This document shows, in pieces, positions 18,095-27,769 of a stretch of DNA of 64,000 nt. The stretch lies in contig JAHHHR010000002.1 of the NCBI GenBank assembly GCA_019359245.1, positions 186,001-250,000 of the forward strand, written 5' to 3'. The stretch's first letter is position 1, and every line of letters begins with the position of its first letter. Both the position numbers and the translations under genes were made by a program. Source of the stretch: Nostoc desertorum CM1-VF14 (lineage in GTDB: Bacteria > Cyanobacteriota > Cyanobacteriia > Cyanobacteriales > Nostocaceae). The notes under the pieces were generated by a model. The model had not been told where the DNA came from and did no database searches. It saw only the letters and a program-made list of their open reading frames with translations.

Positions 18095-21000
18095 CTATGA
18101 AGTTCGCGTAGTAATAGGTCGGAAGCGAGCAATTTCACCTCCTATCAAGTTTACGTAATAAAGATTACCATCCTTTCCAGTGGTGATTTGTACAGGCACC
18201 CCTAGATTAGGTATGTCTGCTTGAGAAGCAAACCGTTTAACTGAGAGAAGTTTGCCCTGATTATCGAATTTCAAAGCATCGATAGTTCCTTGACTAGAAT
18301 CAGCGATGAATAAGGCATCTTGATAGATTGAGGGGAAAGTATTGCCTGTGTAAAAGTCACCCATAGTAATAGAATTAGAACCAAAATGCTCGTAAGCGTA
18401 GGCTGGTGCTGTTACAACTGTGCCACTATTATAGAAGGCTTTCGCTGCATCCAGTTTAGAATAGGTTGGTTGTTTTAAGCTGACGGTATTGTTATTTGCA
18501 TCAAGGCCACCTTCATAGAACGGCCAGCCAAAGTTGGCTCCTGGTTTTCCGATATTCACCTCTTCGTAAATATAAAAGCCAACATCACCAATTACGGGGG
18601 TATTGGTGCTTTTATCAATTGTGAAACGGAAGGGGTTACGCAAACCTAAGTTATAAACTTTGGAACTATTGCTATTGGGATCACCGTTATAAAAAGGATT
18701 ACTTGATAAGCCTTGACCAGTAATTGCATCAATCCGCAGCATCTTCCCAGAAAGATTATTAACATCCTGGACGCGAATTGCTCGCGGATCTCTCCCATTG
18801 TAGGAAGTGCCATCTCCTAAGCTCACAAATAGAGAACCATCAGTGCCAAAGCGTACAGAACCAACTGAGTGAGATTCACTATCGTTAGCTATAAAATTTT
18901 GGACATTTTGGACTTTATCAAGATTATTCAGATAATCATTCAAGCTGGTAAATGGCTTACCAGTATCTTTGTTGAGAATTCCTGATGGTGCGTAGCCAAG
19001 TGAGACATTTGTGCTATTCCCATCTGGACGATTGATATTTTCCCAAATGCCATTAGTACCCAACAGCACCACTTCACTGCCAGCAATAGCAGTAGTGTAA
19101 TTAGTCTTGGGGTCAGCTTCTATCCTAGTTAGCCGTGCAGTCCTATTCCCATTCTGATCGGGATTGTCCAATCCGCTATTGGGATTGTTTTTAGGGTTGG
19201 TTGGGTCGGTTTCTGGTGGATCGTAGGTATACAACAGGTAAACGTAGTTTTTGGGGTTTGTAGCTTTGCCAAAATCTGGATGTACGGCAATGCCTAAAAG
19301 ACCGCGATCGCGCGTATCATTAACCTGTGCAGAAATATCGATAAATGGTGTTGATAATAAAGTGCCCTTGTCTAAGACTTGCACTACCCCATTTTTCTGG
19401 GCAATGAACATCCGGTTACCGTCAGATGTCCAGTCAAAAGCTGTGGGTAGATTCAAACCAGCAGCTACCGTCTCTAAAGCAAAGTTACCACTGTCATCAT
19501 CGATAATATTGATAGTTGCCTGTTGAGTATTTAGCTGCACTCCAACGGCGTTACTAAACTTCAAAGTAAATGTTTCATTTACCTCCCCAACTGCGCCATT
19601 AATAATGGGGATAACAATGGTCTTGCTAGCTTGTCCTGCTGCAAAGGCTAAGGTTCCAGATACAGCCTGGTAGTCAGAACCAGCTTTCGCAGTCCCATCC
19701 ACGGTTGTGTAATTTAGACTAGCAGTCCCAATAGTGTTACCCCGTGTAACTGTCACCGTAGCAGTACCGTCATCCTCATTAACTACTGGCTGAGTGAAGT
19801 CTAGGCTAGAGCGGTCATTATCTTGAATCGTAATTCCAAGAGTTCTTTGAAGTCCTAGTGTTGCCCCTTCTGCTTGATCAATGGCAAAACTAAAGGTTTC
19901 CTCCGGTTCTGCTAAGGAATCGTCATTGATCGGAATGGATATCTGTCTGCTGCTTTGTCCTGGCGCAAAAATAAGTGTTCCAGCGCTTTCAGTACCTTCA
20001 GTTCCGTAGTCAACTCCTCCCTTGGCAGTACCACCTATCGTTGCATACTTGATTGAAGATGTGCTGCTTAAATCACCAGTTTTCAGCAACGTTATAGTCA
20101 CGCTACCAGCGCCTTCGTTCACTGTCGTGGAAGATGATCCCAAGGTGATAGCGGTCTGAATATCTGGTGAATACAGTTGAGACTGAGGAATAATTTCTTT
20201 GGTCTGAGAGGAACTTGACCAAGCCAGTTGAGAAACGGCATTGTATTTGTTTTCGTAGTACTCAAGTTTAATATCGTACTTCTGGCCTGCAACCAGTGCG
20301 ATCGAGCCATTATGTTCTGTGGCAGATTGATTAACAAACTTATCGATGAGTAGTTGATTATTGACCCACAGTTGCACACCATCATCACTACTGCTATAGA
20401 ACTTGTAAGTCTCGCTGTACTCGGCTTTCACTTGGCCTGTCCAACGCACTGAGAAGGTATCTGCACCGATGGATGAATCTGGAGAACTACGACCCCAGTT
20501 AAAGTTGACTGTCGGATCTGTGCGAGTTTGCTTCAAGTTGGTGAAGTCAATGTTGTCGTAGTATTCTGCTTTGAGTCCGTTGCCATTGCTATACAGTTGA
20601 GACTGAGGAATAATCTGTTTGGTCTGAGAGGAACTTGACCAAGCCAGTTGAGAAACGGCATCGTATTTGTTTTCGTAGTACTCAAGTTTAATATCGTACT
20701 TCTGACCTGCAACCAGTGCGATCGAGCCAATATGTTCTGCGGCAGATTGATTGACAAACTTATCGATGAGTAGTTGATTATTGACCCACAGTCGCACACC
20801 ATCATCACTACTGGTATAAAACTTGTAAGTCTCGCTGTACTCGGCTTTCACTTGACCTGTCCAACGCGCTGAGAAGGTATCTGCACCGATGGATGCATCT
20901 GGAGAACTACGACTCCAGTTAAAGTTGACTGTCGGATCTATGCGAGTTTGCTTCAGGTTGGTGAAGTTTATGTTGTCGTAGTACTCTGCTTTGAGTCCAT

Positions 21001-21130
21001 CTCCCTGAGAGAGCAGGCTGGCGCTAGCGGAAATACTGGGTTGTGCCTGATCAATACTTTGTAAAGATGATTGAGTACTAATTATTGGGCTTGGAGATGT
21101 TGATAACTGTTGCTTTTGTAAAGTATTCAT
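18095..21130 (-). CDS. PA14-PA14-Calx-beta-Calx-beta-GSDH multidomain protein
   Basis: A 1011-residue modular, probably secreted, protein. A low-complexity Ser/Gln leader (1-45) precedes two PA14 carbohydrate-binding domains (about 46-185 and 186-325, each with TYKFYSSSDDG- and LWVNNQLLIDKFV-like strings). Two Calx-beta domains follow (about 330-435, 440-545, GTAKGGVDY and GTAKAGSDY). The end is a glucose/sorbosone dehydrogenase-like six-blade propeller (about 555-1005, GLLGIAVHPDFG, SVGSVRFGTDGSLFVSLGDG, NLGLRNPFRFTID) of the PQQ-dependent sugar dehydrogenase family. There is no classical signal peptide. The leader and modular layout resemble cyanobacterial surface proteins exported by type I secretion. 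The two PA14 domains arise from a recent 420-bp duplication. Substrate unknown. Confidence 0.9.
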   Translation of the reverse strand: MNTLQKQQLSTSPSPIISTQSSLQSIDQAQPSISASASLLSQGDGLKAEYYDNINFTNLKQTRIDPTVNFNWSRSSPDASIGADTFSARWTGQVKAEYSETYKFYTSSDDGVRLWVNNQLLIDKFVNQSAAEHIGSIALVAGQKYDIKLEYYENKYDAVSQLAWSSSSQTKQIIPQSQLYSNGNGLKAEYYDNIDFTNLKQTRTDPTVNFNWGRSSPDSSIGADTFSVRWTGQVKAEYSETYKFYSSSDDGVQLWVNNQLLIDKFVNQSATEHNGSIALVAGQKYDIKLEYYENKYNAVSQLAWSSSSQTKEIIPQSQLYSPDIQTAITLGSSSTTVNEGAGSVTITLLKTGDLSSTSSIKYATIGGTAKGGVDYGTEGTESAGTLIFAPGQSSRQISIPINDDSLAEPEETFSFAIDQAEGATLGLQRTLGITIQDNDRSSLDFTQPVVNEDDGTATVTVTRGNTIGTASLNYTTVDGTAKAGSDYQAVSGTLAFAAGQASKTIVIPIINGAVGEVNETFTLKFSNAVGVQLNTQQATINIIDDDSGNFALETVAAGLNLPTAFDWTSDGNRMFIAQKNGVVQVLDKGTLLSTPFIDISAQVNDTRDRGLLGIAVHPDFGKATNPKNYVYLLYTYDPPETDPTNPKNNPNSGLDNPDQNGNRTARLTRIEADPKTNYTTAIAGSEVVLLGTNGIWENINRPDGNSTNVSLGYAPSGILNKDTGKPFTSLNDYLNNLDKVQNVQNFIANDSESHSVGSVRFGTDGSLFVSLGDGTSYNGRDPRAIRVQDVNNLSGKMLRIDAITGQGLSSNPFYNGDPNSNSSKVYNLGLRNPFRFTIDKSTNTPVIGDVGFYIYEEVNIGKPGANFGWPFYEGGLDANNNTVSLKQPTYSKLDAAKAFYNSGTVVTAPAYAYEHFGSNSITMGDFYTGNTFPSIYQDALFIADSSQGTIDALKFDNQGKLLSVKRFASQADIPNLGVPVQITTGKDGNLYYVNLIGGEIARFRPITTRTS
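20172..21000 (-). repeat. Tandem 420-bp duplication coding the two PA14 domains
   Basis: The stretch from 20172 repeats from 20592 with period exactly 420 bp (140 codons). Only scattered substitutions distinguish the copies, many silent, across the whole PA14 unit. This points to a recent duplication or ongoing conversion. Confidence 0.92.
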
Positions 21131-22544
21131 TAAGATATATGCCTCAAAATAGTTCTAAAACTAAGTTCATAATTCATCTTTAAAAATCAGTTTTAGATTG
21201 ATTTTTTCAAAACCATGCGTAACAAGTTTGGTTATACATAGATGAGTAAGCAAATAATGATTAACTTACTAATGTATTTGTTGATATTGATGTGATCGCA
21301 CTTAGTTACTGATGCGATTTTCTTTGCTGTCTACTCCTTTGCTAATTTGCTTTACTACTCCACTGCCTATCGGATCAACTTTCAAATAAAACACTATGAA
21401 GTATATTTATTGCTTTATATGTTCTAAAAGCAGCTAGATAAAAAATCTATATGACAAGAAGTGCTAGAGATTACTTTAAGGGTGTATTAATCCTTATAAA
21501 TCTTTGTTATCTTTCAATAAATTCATAACTTTTGATAGATGCAAATTAAGTTTATTGAAGTTGACCAAAACTTATAAGTTACCTCTTTTGAGAGTTTCTA
21601 ATCTCACTGATGTGCAGGTACATGAAGTTGAGGTGAACCAGTGCCCAACTAGGCAAACATATACTTAAGTAGCTAAAAGTATAATTTTACATATTTATCT
21701 ATAAGTAGCATTTTAAAACCAATCAATTACACATTGGACAATAGATCACGGTCTTATGTCTATCTTTTTTGTGGAACTTTATTGAAATATTCACATTAAT
21801 AGATACCTTTTTAAAGCAATATCAAAGTTTTGATGAACTTTCGGTAATGATTACTAACATACGTAAGTAACAATTACTAACATACGCATAATCTCATGTT
21901 TTTTCTCTGCAAAAATATTAATTAGATGAAAATTGGATAAAGAAAATTTTTAATTATTTAAAGATTTGAAAAACTCTCATTTATCTCTGCTTCATTTTGA
22001 CTGCGATTTTATATTTATATTTTTGTTATAATACCCGGCATAAAACCTGATTTTGACCATGAAGTTATATTTATATCTTTGTTATATAGCTGTTATGTAG
22101 CTAATCAAGATTCAAATTGCATAATCATTGGTCATTAGTACCAATGACTAATGACTCGAAATCTCACGGCTTTGAAAACGATGGTGTCGCGCTTGCGGGA
22201 GCGTATCGTCAAACAAGCAATGTTTTGTAGTCGTGGGAGAGTAAGCTAATTGGTAATAAAAGCTGCAAAGCCTCTCCCTTGCCCCCTGCCCTTCTGCGAT
22301 CTAAATATGCAAATTAAATACTTAACAGCTTATAAGTTCTTTCCTTCCCCTGCCTCCCCTGCTCCCCCTGCCTTCACGCATGATTTTAAATAATCAGCGT
22401 CCGAAATCTTGATTATTCGGTTAAGTTACAAAAGTTTTCAATTTATTCCAAGTTAGAAAAATTACAAGTTTAATGCTGCACATTCCCACTTTCCCCTAGA
22501 CTAAGGGCAGCAACCTTGTTCAAACTGGCTGAGGAAAGTGGACT
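21131..22544. other. 1.4-kb AT-rich intergenic region, no gene seen
   Basis: I found no credible coding frame. It holds the upstream region of the PA14 protein gene (minus) and of mgtE (plus). Notable parts are a twice-repeated ACTAACATACG.. motif near 21851-21888, a doubled TTATATTTATAT..TTTGTTATA segment near 22010-22085 and a GTCATTAGT / ACTAATGAC hairpin near 22130-22155. Two pyrimidine-rich dispersed repeat tracts (CCCCTGC/CTCCCCTGC types) lie near 22273-22297 and 22343-22372. Confidence 0.6.
22531..22538 (+). promoter_or_regulatory. Ribosome binding site supporting the TTG start of mgtE
   Basis: GAGGAAAG lies 6-7 bp before the TTG at 22545. Together with the lack of an upstream ATG or GTG in frame, it decides the start. 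Confidence 0.6.
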
Positions 22545-23945
22545 TTGACTGAGACAAACAATTTAAACTCTACCATCCAGAATGTATCACGCAGGGAATT
22601 GCGAGATTTAGTGCGGACTCAGCTGCAAATGCTCCTAGAAACAGGAGACTTGCAGGGAGCAAAAGCTATTCTCGTACCTGTACAGCCTGCGGATATTGCC
22701 GAGGCGATTGAGGGTTTGCCAGAAGCGATGCACGCTTTGGCTTTTCGCTTGCTTTCTAAGGATGAGGCTATAGAGGTTTATGAATATCTCGACTACAGTG
22801 TTCAAGAACGGTTAATTGAGGAACTTAAAAGTCAGGAAGTCCGCGATATTGTCGATCAAATGTCGCCGGATGACCGAGCTAGATTATTTGATGAATTACC
22901 TGCAAAAGTTGTCAATCGCCTGCTAGAACAATTGAGTCCAGCAGAACGCCAAGCTACAGCCCAACTATTGGGTTATGAAGCTGATACTGCTGGGCGAATC
23001 ATGACACTAGAGTTAATCTCGCTGAAAGAAAACTTTACAGTATCTCAGGCTCTAGAGCGAATTCGCAACTTAGCTAATGCCAGTGAGATGATTTATTATC
23101 TTTATGTCATGGATGCAGCAAGGCGCTTAACGGGGATTGTATCGTTGCGGGAGTTAGTAACGTCTCAGCCTGAGCAGATTATTGGCGAAATTATGACCCG
23201 TGATGTGGTGTTTGTCCACACTGATACAGATCAGGAAGAAGTTGCAAGATTAATCCAAAGATATGATTTTCTGGCTGTGCCTGTAGTAGATCGAGAACAG
23301 CGTCTAGTAGGTATTGTCACCGTGGATGATGTGTTTGATATTCTGCAACAAGAAACCACCGAGGATATTTATGCCTTGGGTGGTGGTGTGCAGTCGGGGG
23401 GCGACAACTATTTTCAGATGAATTTACTAGAAATTGCGCGAAAGCGGGTTGTATGGTTATTGGTTTTACTTGTAACCAATACCATTACAGGAACGATTAT
23501 TAAGTCGCAAGAAGACCTTTTAGCAAAAGTGGTGACACTGACGGCGTTTATCCCTTTGCTGACTGGTACTGGTGGTAACGTAGGTGCCCAGTCTTCCACA
23601 GTCGTGATTCGGGGGATGAATACTGATGAAATCCGATCGCTTGGCGCATTGCAGGTAATTGGCCGAGAGGCGATCGCAGGGGCATTATTGGGAGGAATGT
23701 TAGGTGCGATTGCTACTGTCTGGGCTTATTTTCTGCAAGGGCGATTAGAAGTAGCGATCGCTGTAGGTACTAGTCTGGTAGCTATTTCTATTTTAGCTTC
23801 TATCTCTGGTTCAGCACTGCCATTTCTATTTCGCAACCTTCGTTTAGATCCGGCATTAATGTCCGCACCATTTATTACCACAGCAGTTGATGTAGTAGGC
23901 GTTTTAATTTACTTCAATTTGGCAAGGATAATTTTAAAGTTATGA
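22545..23945 (+). CDS. mgtE: Magnesium transporter MgtE
   Basis: A 466-residue Mg2+ channel/transporter. It has an N-terminal superhelical MgtE_N domain (residues about 25-135, PDDRARLFDELPAKVVNRLL), two CBS domains (about 140-200 and 205-262, with IMTRDVVFV and VGIVTVDDVFDIL) and a plug helix. A five-helix membrane domain follows (about 285-466) with the pore region FIPLLTGTGGNVGAQSSTV. The CBS and N domains close the pore when cellular Mg2+ is high. The start is a TTG at 22545 preceded by GAGGAAAG 7 bp upstream; no ATG precedes the conserved sequence. It stands alone, with a 12-bp inverted repeat after the stop that may terminate it. Confidence 0.95.
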   Translation: MTETNNLNSTIQNVSRRELRDLVRTQLQMLLETGDLQGAKAILVPVQPADIAEAIEGLPEAMHALAFRLLSKDEAIEVYEYLDYSVQERLIEELKSQEVRDIVDQMSPDDRARLFDELPAKVVNRLLEQLSPAERQATAQLLGYEADTAGRIMTLELISLKENFTVSQALERIRNLANASEMIYYLYVMDAARRLTGIVSLRELVTSQPEQIIGEIMTRDVVFVHTDTDQEEVARLIQRYDFLAVPVVDREQRLVGIVTVDDVFDILQQETTEDIYALGGGVQSGGDNYFQMNLLEIARKRVVWLLVLLVTNTITGTIIKSQEDLLAKVVTLTAFIPLLTGTGGNVGAQSSTVVIRGMNTDEIRSLGALQVIGREAIAGALLGGMLGAIATVWAYFLQGRLEVAIAVGTSLVAISILASISGSALPFLFRNLRLDPALMSAPFITTAVDVVGVLIYFNLARIILKL

Positions 23946-23960
23946 AAAGACCATTGGTCA

Positions 23961-24003
23961 TTAGTCATTTGTGATTAGTGAAGAATAAAGTACAAATGAC
24001 TAA
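23961..24003. terminator. Inverted repeat between convergent genes
   Basis: Arms TTAGTCATTTGT (23961-23972) and ACAAATGACTAA (23992-24003) form a 12-bp perfect stem. It sits 16 bp after the mgtE stop and 4 bp from the stop of the convergent small gene. The same TTAGTCATT word recurs as a dispersed repeat elsewhere in the window. Confidence 0.55.
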
Positions 24004-24006
24004 CTT

Positions 24007-24264
24007 TTATAATTCTGATTCTGAATCTGGAGCAACAATTTCGCCACTACCCAATTGCAATATCATGTCCTGCTCAGTAATCAATCCACTGAGTTCTTTT
24101 ACTTGTAAATTCATTTCTTCACAAGCTTGTCTGAGTTCTCTAGCAAATTTGTTGAGGTCTTGACCATAGCCACATTGATAAGCAGCAGTTTCAATTCCTT
24201 GCTGGGCATTTGCTCTAGCACAATCTACTAGTTCTGTGCCATACAATGGTGTAGGAGATGCCAT
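24007..24264 (-). CDS. Small conserved-looking protein of unknown function
   Basis: An 85-residue acidic, helical protein. I prefer the ATG at 24264 (MASPTPLYGTELV); a frame open to 24312 adds 16 residues with no family look. Two Cys (VDCARAN, YQCGYG) and a third in RQACEEMN are spaced along amphipathic helices. The C-terminus is acidic (PDSESEL). No known domain recognised, no signal peptide or membrane segment. It has a HIP1-poor composition like its neighbours and sits between convergent mgtE and a stress-type SDR gene. Coding is supported by length, lack of repeats and sensible composition only. Confidence 0.55.
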   Translation of the reverse strand: MASPTPLYGTELVDCARANAQQGIETAAYQCGYGQDLNKFARELRQACEEMNLQVKELSGLITEQDMILQLGSGEIVAPDSESEL

Positions 24265-24371
24265 AGATGTAGTTATTATTTCTTCAATGTTTGCTGCTAG
24301 ATAGACTATCAATATTTCAATATTAATTCATCCCTCTAATGGAAGACAATGAGGGTAGAGTTATAAATTCC

Positions 24372-24441
24372 GAGTTAGGAGTTAAGGATTAAAAGGTTAT
24401 AAATAAAGAATATACCGATTATAAATCCTAACTCCTAACTC
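24372..24441. repeat. Imperfect inverted repeat (GAGTTAGGAGTTA type)
   Basis: GAGTTAGGAGTTAAGGATT (24372-24390) faces AATCCTAACTCCTAACTC (24423-24441), leaving a 32-nt AT-rich loop. It is a common style of Nostoc intergenic repeat. It lies after the SDR stop and may also end that transcript. Confidence 0.7.
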
Positions 24442-24454
24442 TTAACTATTTTAA

Positions 24455-25318
24455 TTAACCATTGACAACATCTCCACCATTGACATGTAACACTTGTCCA
24501 GAGACATAAGAACCATCATCAGAGGCTAAATATACGTAACTAGGAGCAACTTCTTCTGGTTGTCCGGCTCGTTGCATTGGTACTTGTTTACCAAAAGTTT
24601 CAACTTTCTCTTCAGGAAAAGTTGAGGGAATTAAAGGTGTCCAAATTGGGCCTGGCGCGACAGCATTAACGCGAATTCCTTTTGACACCAAATTTTTTGA
24701 TAAGGAGCGAGTAAAAGCAACGATCGCACCTTTTGTAGAGGAATAATCTAGTAATTGTGGGCTACCTTTATAAGCTGTTACCGAAGTGGTATTGATGATA
24801 GAGCTGCCTGGCTGTAAGTGCTTGAGTGCAGCTTTAGTCATGAAAAACATCGAGAATATATTAGTGCGGAAAGTTCGCTCTAGTTGTTCTTCGGTGATTT
24901 CTTCGATACTTTCTTTTGGATGTTGTTCGGCGGCATTGTTGATGAGAATATCGAGTTTGCCAAACTCACCAACTGTTTGTTGAATAGCTTGCTGACAAAA
25001 AGCTTCATTGCCAATATCACCTGCAATGGTTACTGCACGACGCCCTTGTTTTTCTACCAAATGTTTTGTTTCTTTGGCATCATCGTGTTCATTTAGATAA
25101 AGAATCGCCACATCTGCACCTTCTTTAGCAAATGCGATCGCTACAGCACGACCAATACCACTATCTGCACCCGTAATCAATGCTACTTTATCTTGTAGCT
25201 TGCCACTACCTCGATACTGGGCATCATCTGATTTGGGTTTTGGCGTCATTTCTGATTCAACACCTGGTGGTTTTTGCTGCTGTGGCGGTTGTAATTTTTG
25301 CTCTTCTGAATTAGTCAT
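24455..25318 (-). CDS. SDR family oxidoreductase (YghA/YhdF, glucose-1-dehydrogenase-like)
   Basis: Classical SDR of the group often linked to general stress. A Pro/Gln-rich N-terminal tail of about 40 residues (QKLQPPQQQKPPGVESEM) is usual for this subgroup. Then come the cofactor motif TGADSGIG, NNAAEQHPK, catalytic Ser (INTTSVTAYKG) and Tyr-x-x-x-Lys (DYSSTKGAIVAFTRSL), and the end GSYVSGQVLHVNGGDVVNG. I choose the ATG at 25318 (MTNSEEQK), giving 287 residues; a frame open to 25471 would add 51 residues unlike the family. Substrate unknown; NAD(P)(H) use is certain from the fold. The gene is isolated, with a 690-bp gap upstream. Confidence 0.9.
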   Translation of the reverse strand: MTNSEEQKLQPPQQQKPPGVESEMTPKPKSDDAQYRGSGKLQDKVALITGADSGIGRAVAIAFAKEGADVAILYLNEHDDAKETKHLVEKQGRRAVTIAGDIGNEAFCQQAIQQTVGEFGKLDILINNAAEQHPKESIEEITEEQLERTFRTNIFSMFFMTKAALKHLQPGSSIINTTSVTAYKGSPQLLDYSSTKGAIVAFTRSLSKNLVSKGIRVNAVAPGPIWTPLIPSTFPEEKVETFGKQVPMQRAGQPEEVAPSYVYLASDDGSYVSGQVLHVNGGDVVNG

Positions 25319-26011
25319 AGGTTTTGTATTGGTAATTGAGTTTTGGATGTAATTAGGTACTTGGTAATTTGGGTTATGCCAGAGGTGATAGGGAATAATC
25401 TGTCCCCATTTCAAAAGTAAACCTTGGATCGAAAACTCAACCCAAGGTTTATTTTTTGCTTTGGCTCCCACTAACCATTTGCAATTTTAGGTGCTCATAC
25501 CCCGGATGCTTACCAAACGTACTTATTGCTGGCAATTGTACGCGGCTTACATTATTTCTCTTCACACCTCACACAGACTATTTATCTGACCATGAAAAAC
25601 AAGTACATAACTCTCGTGTGATGAAGAATTTTCCTTATCATCTGCTTTCAAGTTTACTATTCTGTTGCTATAGTTTATCGCTCTGTAGAGGTAAAACAAG
25701 CTGGAATTTACTCAACCTTAAGACGTAAAATAAACAAAATAATAAGAGTTACTAAATTAGCCTGTAAGCGTCTCTATTGTCTTAAGAACTATGCCATTTT
25801 CTATACATAAAAATAAAGATTGATACTTTCTCATTTCGTAATTGTAAAAATACTTGTTTTTATACCATCACTTTTGCTTAATGTTAATATTTATTTAGGC
25901 TGATATCTGCATAGTTACCTTCTTGCAAAAGTATCTGACAACTAGTCCACAAACTAATCGTCCAAAAGTCTGCGTGGTGCGCTACATTGAGATCATTAGA
26001 GGGCAGGGGTT
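25319..26011. other. Intergenic region between divergent SDR and ATP-grasp genes
   Basis: Nothing coding recognised. It is AT-rich with promoter potential for both neighbours. No long repeats or hairpins caught my eye. The ATP-grasp gene is preceded by GAGGGCAGGGG at 25999-26009, a purine-rich run that can serve as its ribosome binding site. Confidence 0.5.
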
Positions 26012-27616
26012 ATGGCAATACTAAATGTTTCCGAGTTAGAGCAGGTTGAAAAGTTTCGCCACTTACAATTAACCCTGAGCGATCGCTGGAAAACGAGCGA
26101 GTCATTTGACAATAGTGAAGCGGATATTTTAATTATTCCCTCCCTAAGTCTTGACCAGCGCGAACTCCGAAAGATCGAGGGTTGCGAACATTATGAAGAA
26201 AGATTACTATTTTCTTTAATTCGGTTGCAAAATCCCCGGACTCGGCTGGTTTATGTAACATCAGTACCGCTACATCCTAGTATTATTGATTATTACTTAC
26301 AATTGTTGCCAGGAATTCCTTTTTCTCATGCTCGCAGTCGCTTGGTGCTACTTTCTACTTACGATTCCTCTCTTAAACCTCTTAGCCAAAAGATTTTAGA
26401 ACGTCCCCGCCTGCTAAAGCGGATTCATCAAGCTTTGAGGCTAGACAAATCATTTATGATCTGCTACAACTCTTCGCATTGGGAAGGCGAATTGTCTGTA
26501 AAATTGGGTGTACCTCTTTATGCTGCCGCACCAGATTTACAGATTTGGGGGACAAAAAGTGGTAGTCGGCAAATCTTCGCCGAAAGCAAAGTACCGCATC
26601 CAGATGGCAGTGAAAAAGTTTGGAACTACACAGATTTGGCAGAAGCTACCAATGATTTGTGGGAACGACAACCGACATTAAAACGGGTAGTGGTAAAACT
26701 CAACGAAGGCATTTCGGGAGAAGGGAATGCATTGCTGGATCTTAGGCCAATTGAGAATTTAGCACCAGGTAAAGGGACTCATGCCGAAAGGGTAGCAGCA
26801 ATTAGCGATCGCTTTTCAACAATGCGCTTTCAAGCAAAGCTTGAGACTTGGGATAATTTTTCGGGAAGAATCGCTGAATTGGGGGCAATCAGCGAAGCAT
26901 TTCTGGAAGGGGAAATTAAGCTATCGCCCAGTGTTCAAGGACGAATCACACCGACTGGTGAAGTGGAAATTCTTTCAACCCACGACCAAATTCTCGGAGG
27001 CCCTGACGGTCAAATTTATCTTGGTTGTCGGTTTCCGGCTGATGAAAGGTATCGATTGCAATTGCAGCAATTGGGAATACAAGTTGGCAGAAAGTTAGCA
27101 GAGAAAGGCACTTTAGAGCGATTTGGCGTAGATTTTATCGCCGTTGACAAGGGTAACGGAGAGTGGGATATTCAGGCGATCGAAATTAACCTGCGTAAAG
27201 GCGGTACAACTCATCCATTCATGACCCTGAAATTATTAACAAACGGGCGCTATGACCTTTCCACGGGTTTATTTTATAGTCAGCAAGGTCGTCCAAAATA
27301 CTACATTGCCACTGATAATCTACAAAAAGAGCGCTATCAGGGATTATTGCCTAATGATTTGATGGATATCATTGCTCACCACAGACTCCACTTCGACAGT
27401 GGTACTGAAACGGGCACAGTGTTTCATCTTATGGGTTGCCTGTCACAGTTTGGCAAGTTGGGATTAACCAGCATTGGTGATTCCCCGCAACAAGCACAAG
27501 ATATTTATAACAAAGTCGTGAAAGTTCTGGATGAAGAAACCCGCAGCCAAAATCATGATTTATCGGCGTTTTCGGATTATTCTTTTCCCGCGGCTTGGGA
27601 TGAATATAGTCATTAG
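26012..27616 (+). CDS. PGM1-related ATP-grasp peptide ligase/carboxylate-amine ligase
   Basis: A 534-residue ATP-grasp protein resembling the cyanobacterial peptide ligase PGM1-related proteins; PGM1 itself joins amino acids in pheganomycin biosynthesis. The N-terminal domain (1-175) carries ADILIIPSLSLDQREL. The ATP-grasp core (about 185-400) shows VVKLNEGISGEGNALL for nucleotide binding and IQAIEINLRKGGTTHPFM for the metal-binding Glu/Asn pair. A C-terminal PGM1_C-like segment ends the protein. It likely makes an amide or peptide bond at the cost of ATP. No biosynthetic partner genes flank it, so the product is unknown. The gene is isolated, followed by a 22-bp palindrome 46 bp after the stop. 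Confidence 0.85.
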   Translation: MAILNVSELEQVEKFRHLQLTLSDRWKTSESFDNSEADILIIPSLSLDQRELRKIEGCEHYEERLLFSLIRLQNPRTRLVYVTSVPLHPSIIDYYLQLLPGIPFSHARSRLVLLSTYDSSLKPLSQKILERPRLLKRIHQALRLDKSFMICYNSSHWEGELSVKLGVPLYAAAPDLQIWGTKSGSRQIFAESKVPHPDGSEKVWNYTDLAEATNDLWERQPTLKRVVVKLNEGISGEGNALLDLRPIENLAPGKGTHAERVAAISDRFSTMRFQAKLETWDNFSGRIAELGAISEAFLEGEIKLSPSVQGRITPTGEVEILSTHDQILGGPDGQIYLGCRFPADERYRLQLQQLGIQVGRKLAEKGTLERFGVDFIAVDKGNGEWDIQAIEINLRKGGTTHPFMTLKLLTNGRYDLSTGLFYSQQGRPKYYIATDNLQKERYQGLLPNDLMDIIAHHRLHFDSGTETGTVFHLMGCLSQFGKLGLTSIGDSPQQAQDIYNKVVKVLDEETRSQNHDLSAFSDYSFPAAWDEYSH

Positions 27617-27661
27617 TCATAAGCTGATGCGTGCCTAAATTGTATAAACACTCTTTACGGT

Positions 27662-27683
27662 CGTTAACAGTTAACTGTTAACG
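27662..27683. repeat. Perfect 22-bp palindrome
   Basis: CGTTAACAGTT followed directly by its complement AACTGTTAACG, between the convergent ATP-grasp and kinase genes. The GTTAACTGTTAA word recurs at 43981, so this is a dispersed repeat that may serve as a terminator stem. Confidence 0.75.
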
Positions 27684-27769
27684 GTTATCAGCCATTGGTA
27701 ATAGTGATGGAGGTGTGTAAAGCCTAGTGTGAACGAAGTTTATAGCCGCCCTTTTAACTAATTAGCTGA

